The translations under genes were made by a program, and so were the position numbers. Shown piece after piece: positions 35,054-35,103 of a stretch of 35,103 nucleotides of DNA (positions within the stretch are counted from its first letter, which is position 1; the number at the start of each line of letters is the position of its first letter). The DNA is from Methanolobus sp. GTDB lineage: Archaea; Halobacteriota; Methanosarcinia; Methanosarcinales; Methanosarcinaceae. The notes beneath the pieces were generated by a model. That model was given only the letters and a program-made list of their open reading frames with translations, had not been told where the DNA came from and searched no databases. The stretch is taken from assembly GCF_030682845.1 (NCBI RefSeq), contig NZ_JAUXNK010000028.1:1-35103 (forward strand), read 5' to 3'.

Positions 35054-35103
35054 GAAATATAGTTATACTTATTAAGTAATAAATGTTTGGTTAATAACTA
35101 TAA

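Larger units (their letters stand above)
34026..35100 (-). mobile_element. Complete IS630-type insertion sequence
   Basis: 1075 bp. Left end TAGTTGTTAACTTAACATTT and right end (reverse strand) TAGTTATTAACCAAACATTT are imperfect inverted repeats of about 25 bases. TA dinucleotides flank it (34024-34025 and 35101-35102), the IS630/mariner target duplication. It holds one transposase in two overlapping frames. Everything looks intact, so it may be active. It inserted in the A/T-rich gap upstream of the FilR1-type regulator. Confidence 0.88.

Overview
The window looks like chromosome of a methylotrophic-type methanogenic archaeon of the Methanosarcinaceae (a Methanolobus- or Methanomethylovorans-like genome is my guess; the sequence alone does not fix the genus). 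The reasons are archaeal promoters (TATA boxes) combined with strong Shine-Dalgarno sites, a FilR1/Msr-type methanogen regulator, a small single-domain siroheme sulfite reductase with an FwdC-like GXGXG protein, a geranylgeranyl reductase for archaeal lipids, a Re-citrate-synthase-like enzyme, and bacterial-type UvrA as found in Methanosarcina.

Layout. 1-350: 3' end of a TnpB (IS200/IS605-type) element. 354-3691: a DUF2173 protein behind a striking interrupted palindrome, then uvrA. 3918-6347: an envelope-stress module, htpX-pspAB facing pspA-pspAA. 6623-7704: a flavodoxin and a small Cys-rich protein, followed by a decayed second copy of the same pair. 7834-12802: DUF1905 protein, a 1015-residue FAD/Fe-S oxidoreductase with an odd Met/Pro-rich tail, and pyruvate kinase. 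12970-14700: a histidine kinase with a PhnD/TtrS-like extracellular sensor. 14697-17601: a minus-strand cluster (sulfite reductase, CGGC protein, ferredoxin, GXGXG protein) divergent from an HxlR regulator. 17668-20804: PspC, a lipoprotein of the PEBP family, glycerate 2-kinase, TatD-like hydrolase. 20813-23464: a gene graveyard (GAF, IS5, ParB-like and membrane-protein fragments) around one AT-rich secreted Ig-like protein.

The main discovery is at 23390-27573. The organism's own isocitrate dehydrogenase gene has been broken: its first 18 codons are left at 23390-23443 and its last third at about 27227-27573, both on the plus strand. Between them sit a complete, unrelated, bacterial-type monomeric isocitrate dehydrogenase with its own bacterial intrinsic terminator, and a TnpB element whose 3' hairpin was itself split by a 117-bp MITE with perfect TTCA target duplications. 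The foreign enzyme appears to use the promoter of the gene it replaced. A Re-citrate-synthase-like gene lies 1 kb downstream, so the site is probably the organism's 2-oxoglutarate-forming locus.

27639-35100 carries an EEP-family nuclease/phosphatase, the citrate synthase candidate, an ACT-domain regulator, a geranylgeranyl reductase coupled to a HAD phosphatase that seems to lack any normal start codon, a FilR1-type regulator, and a complete IS630-type insertion sequence with terminal inverted repeats, TA duplication and a -1 frameshift site. I saw no rRNA, tRNA or CRISPR array.
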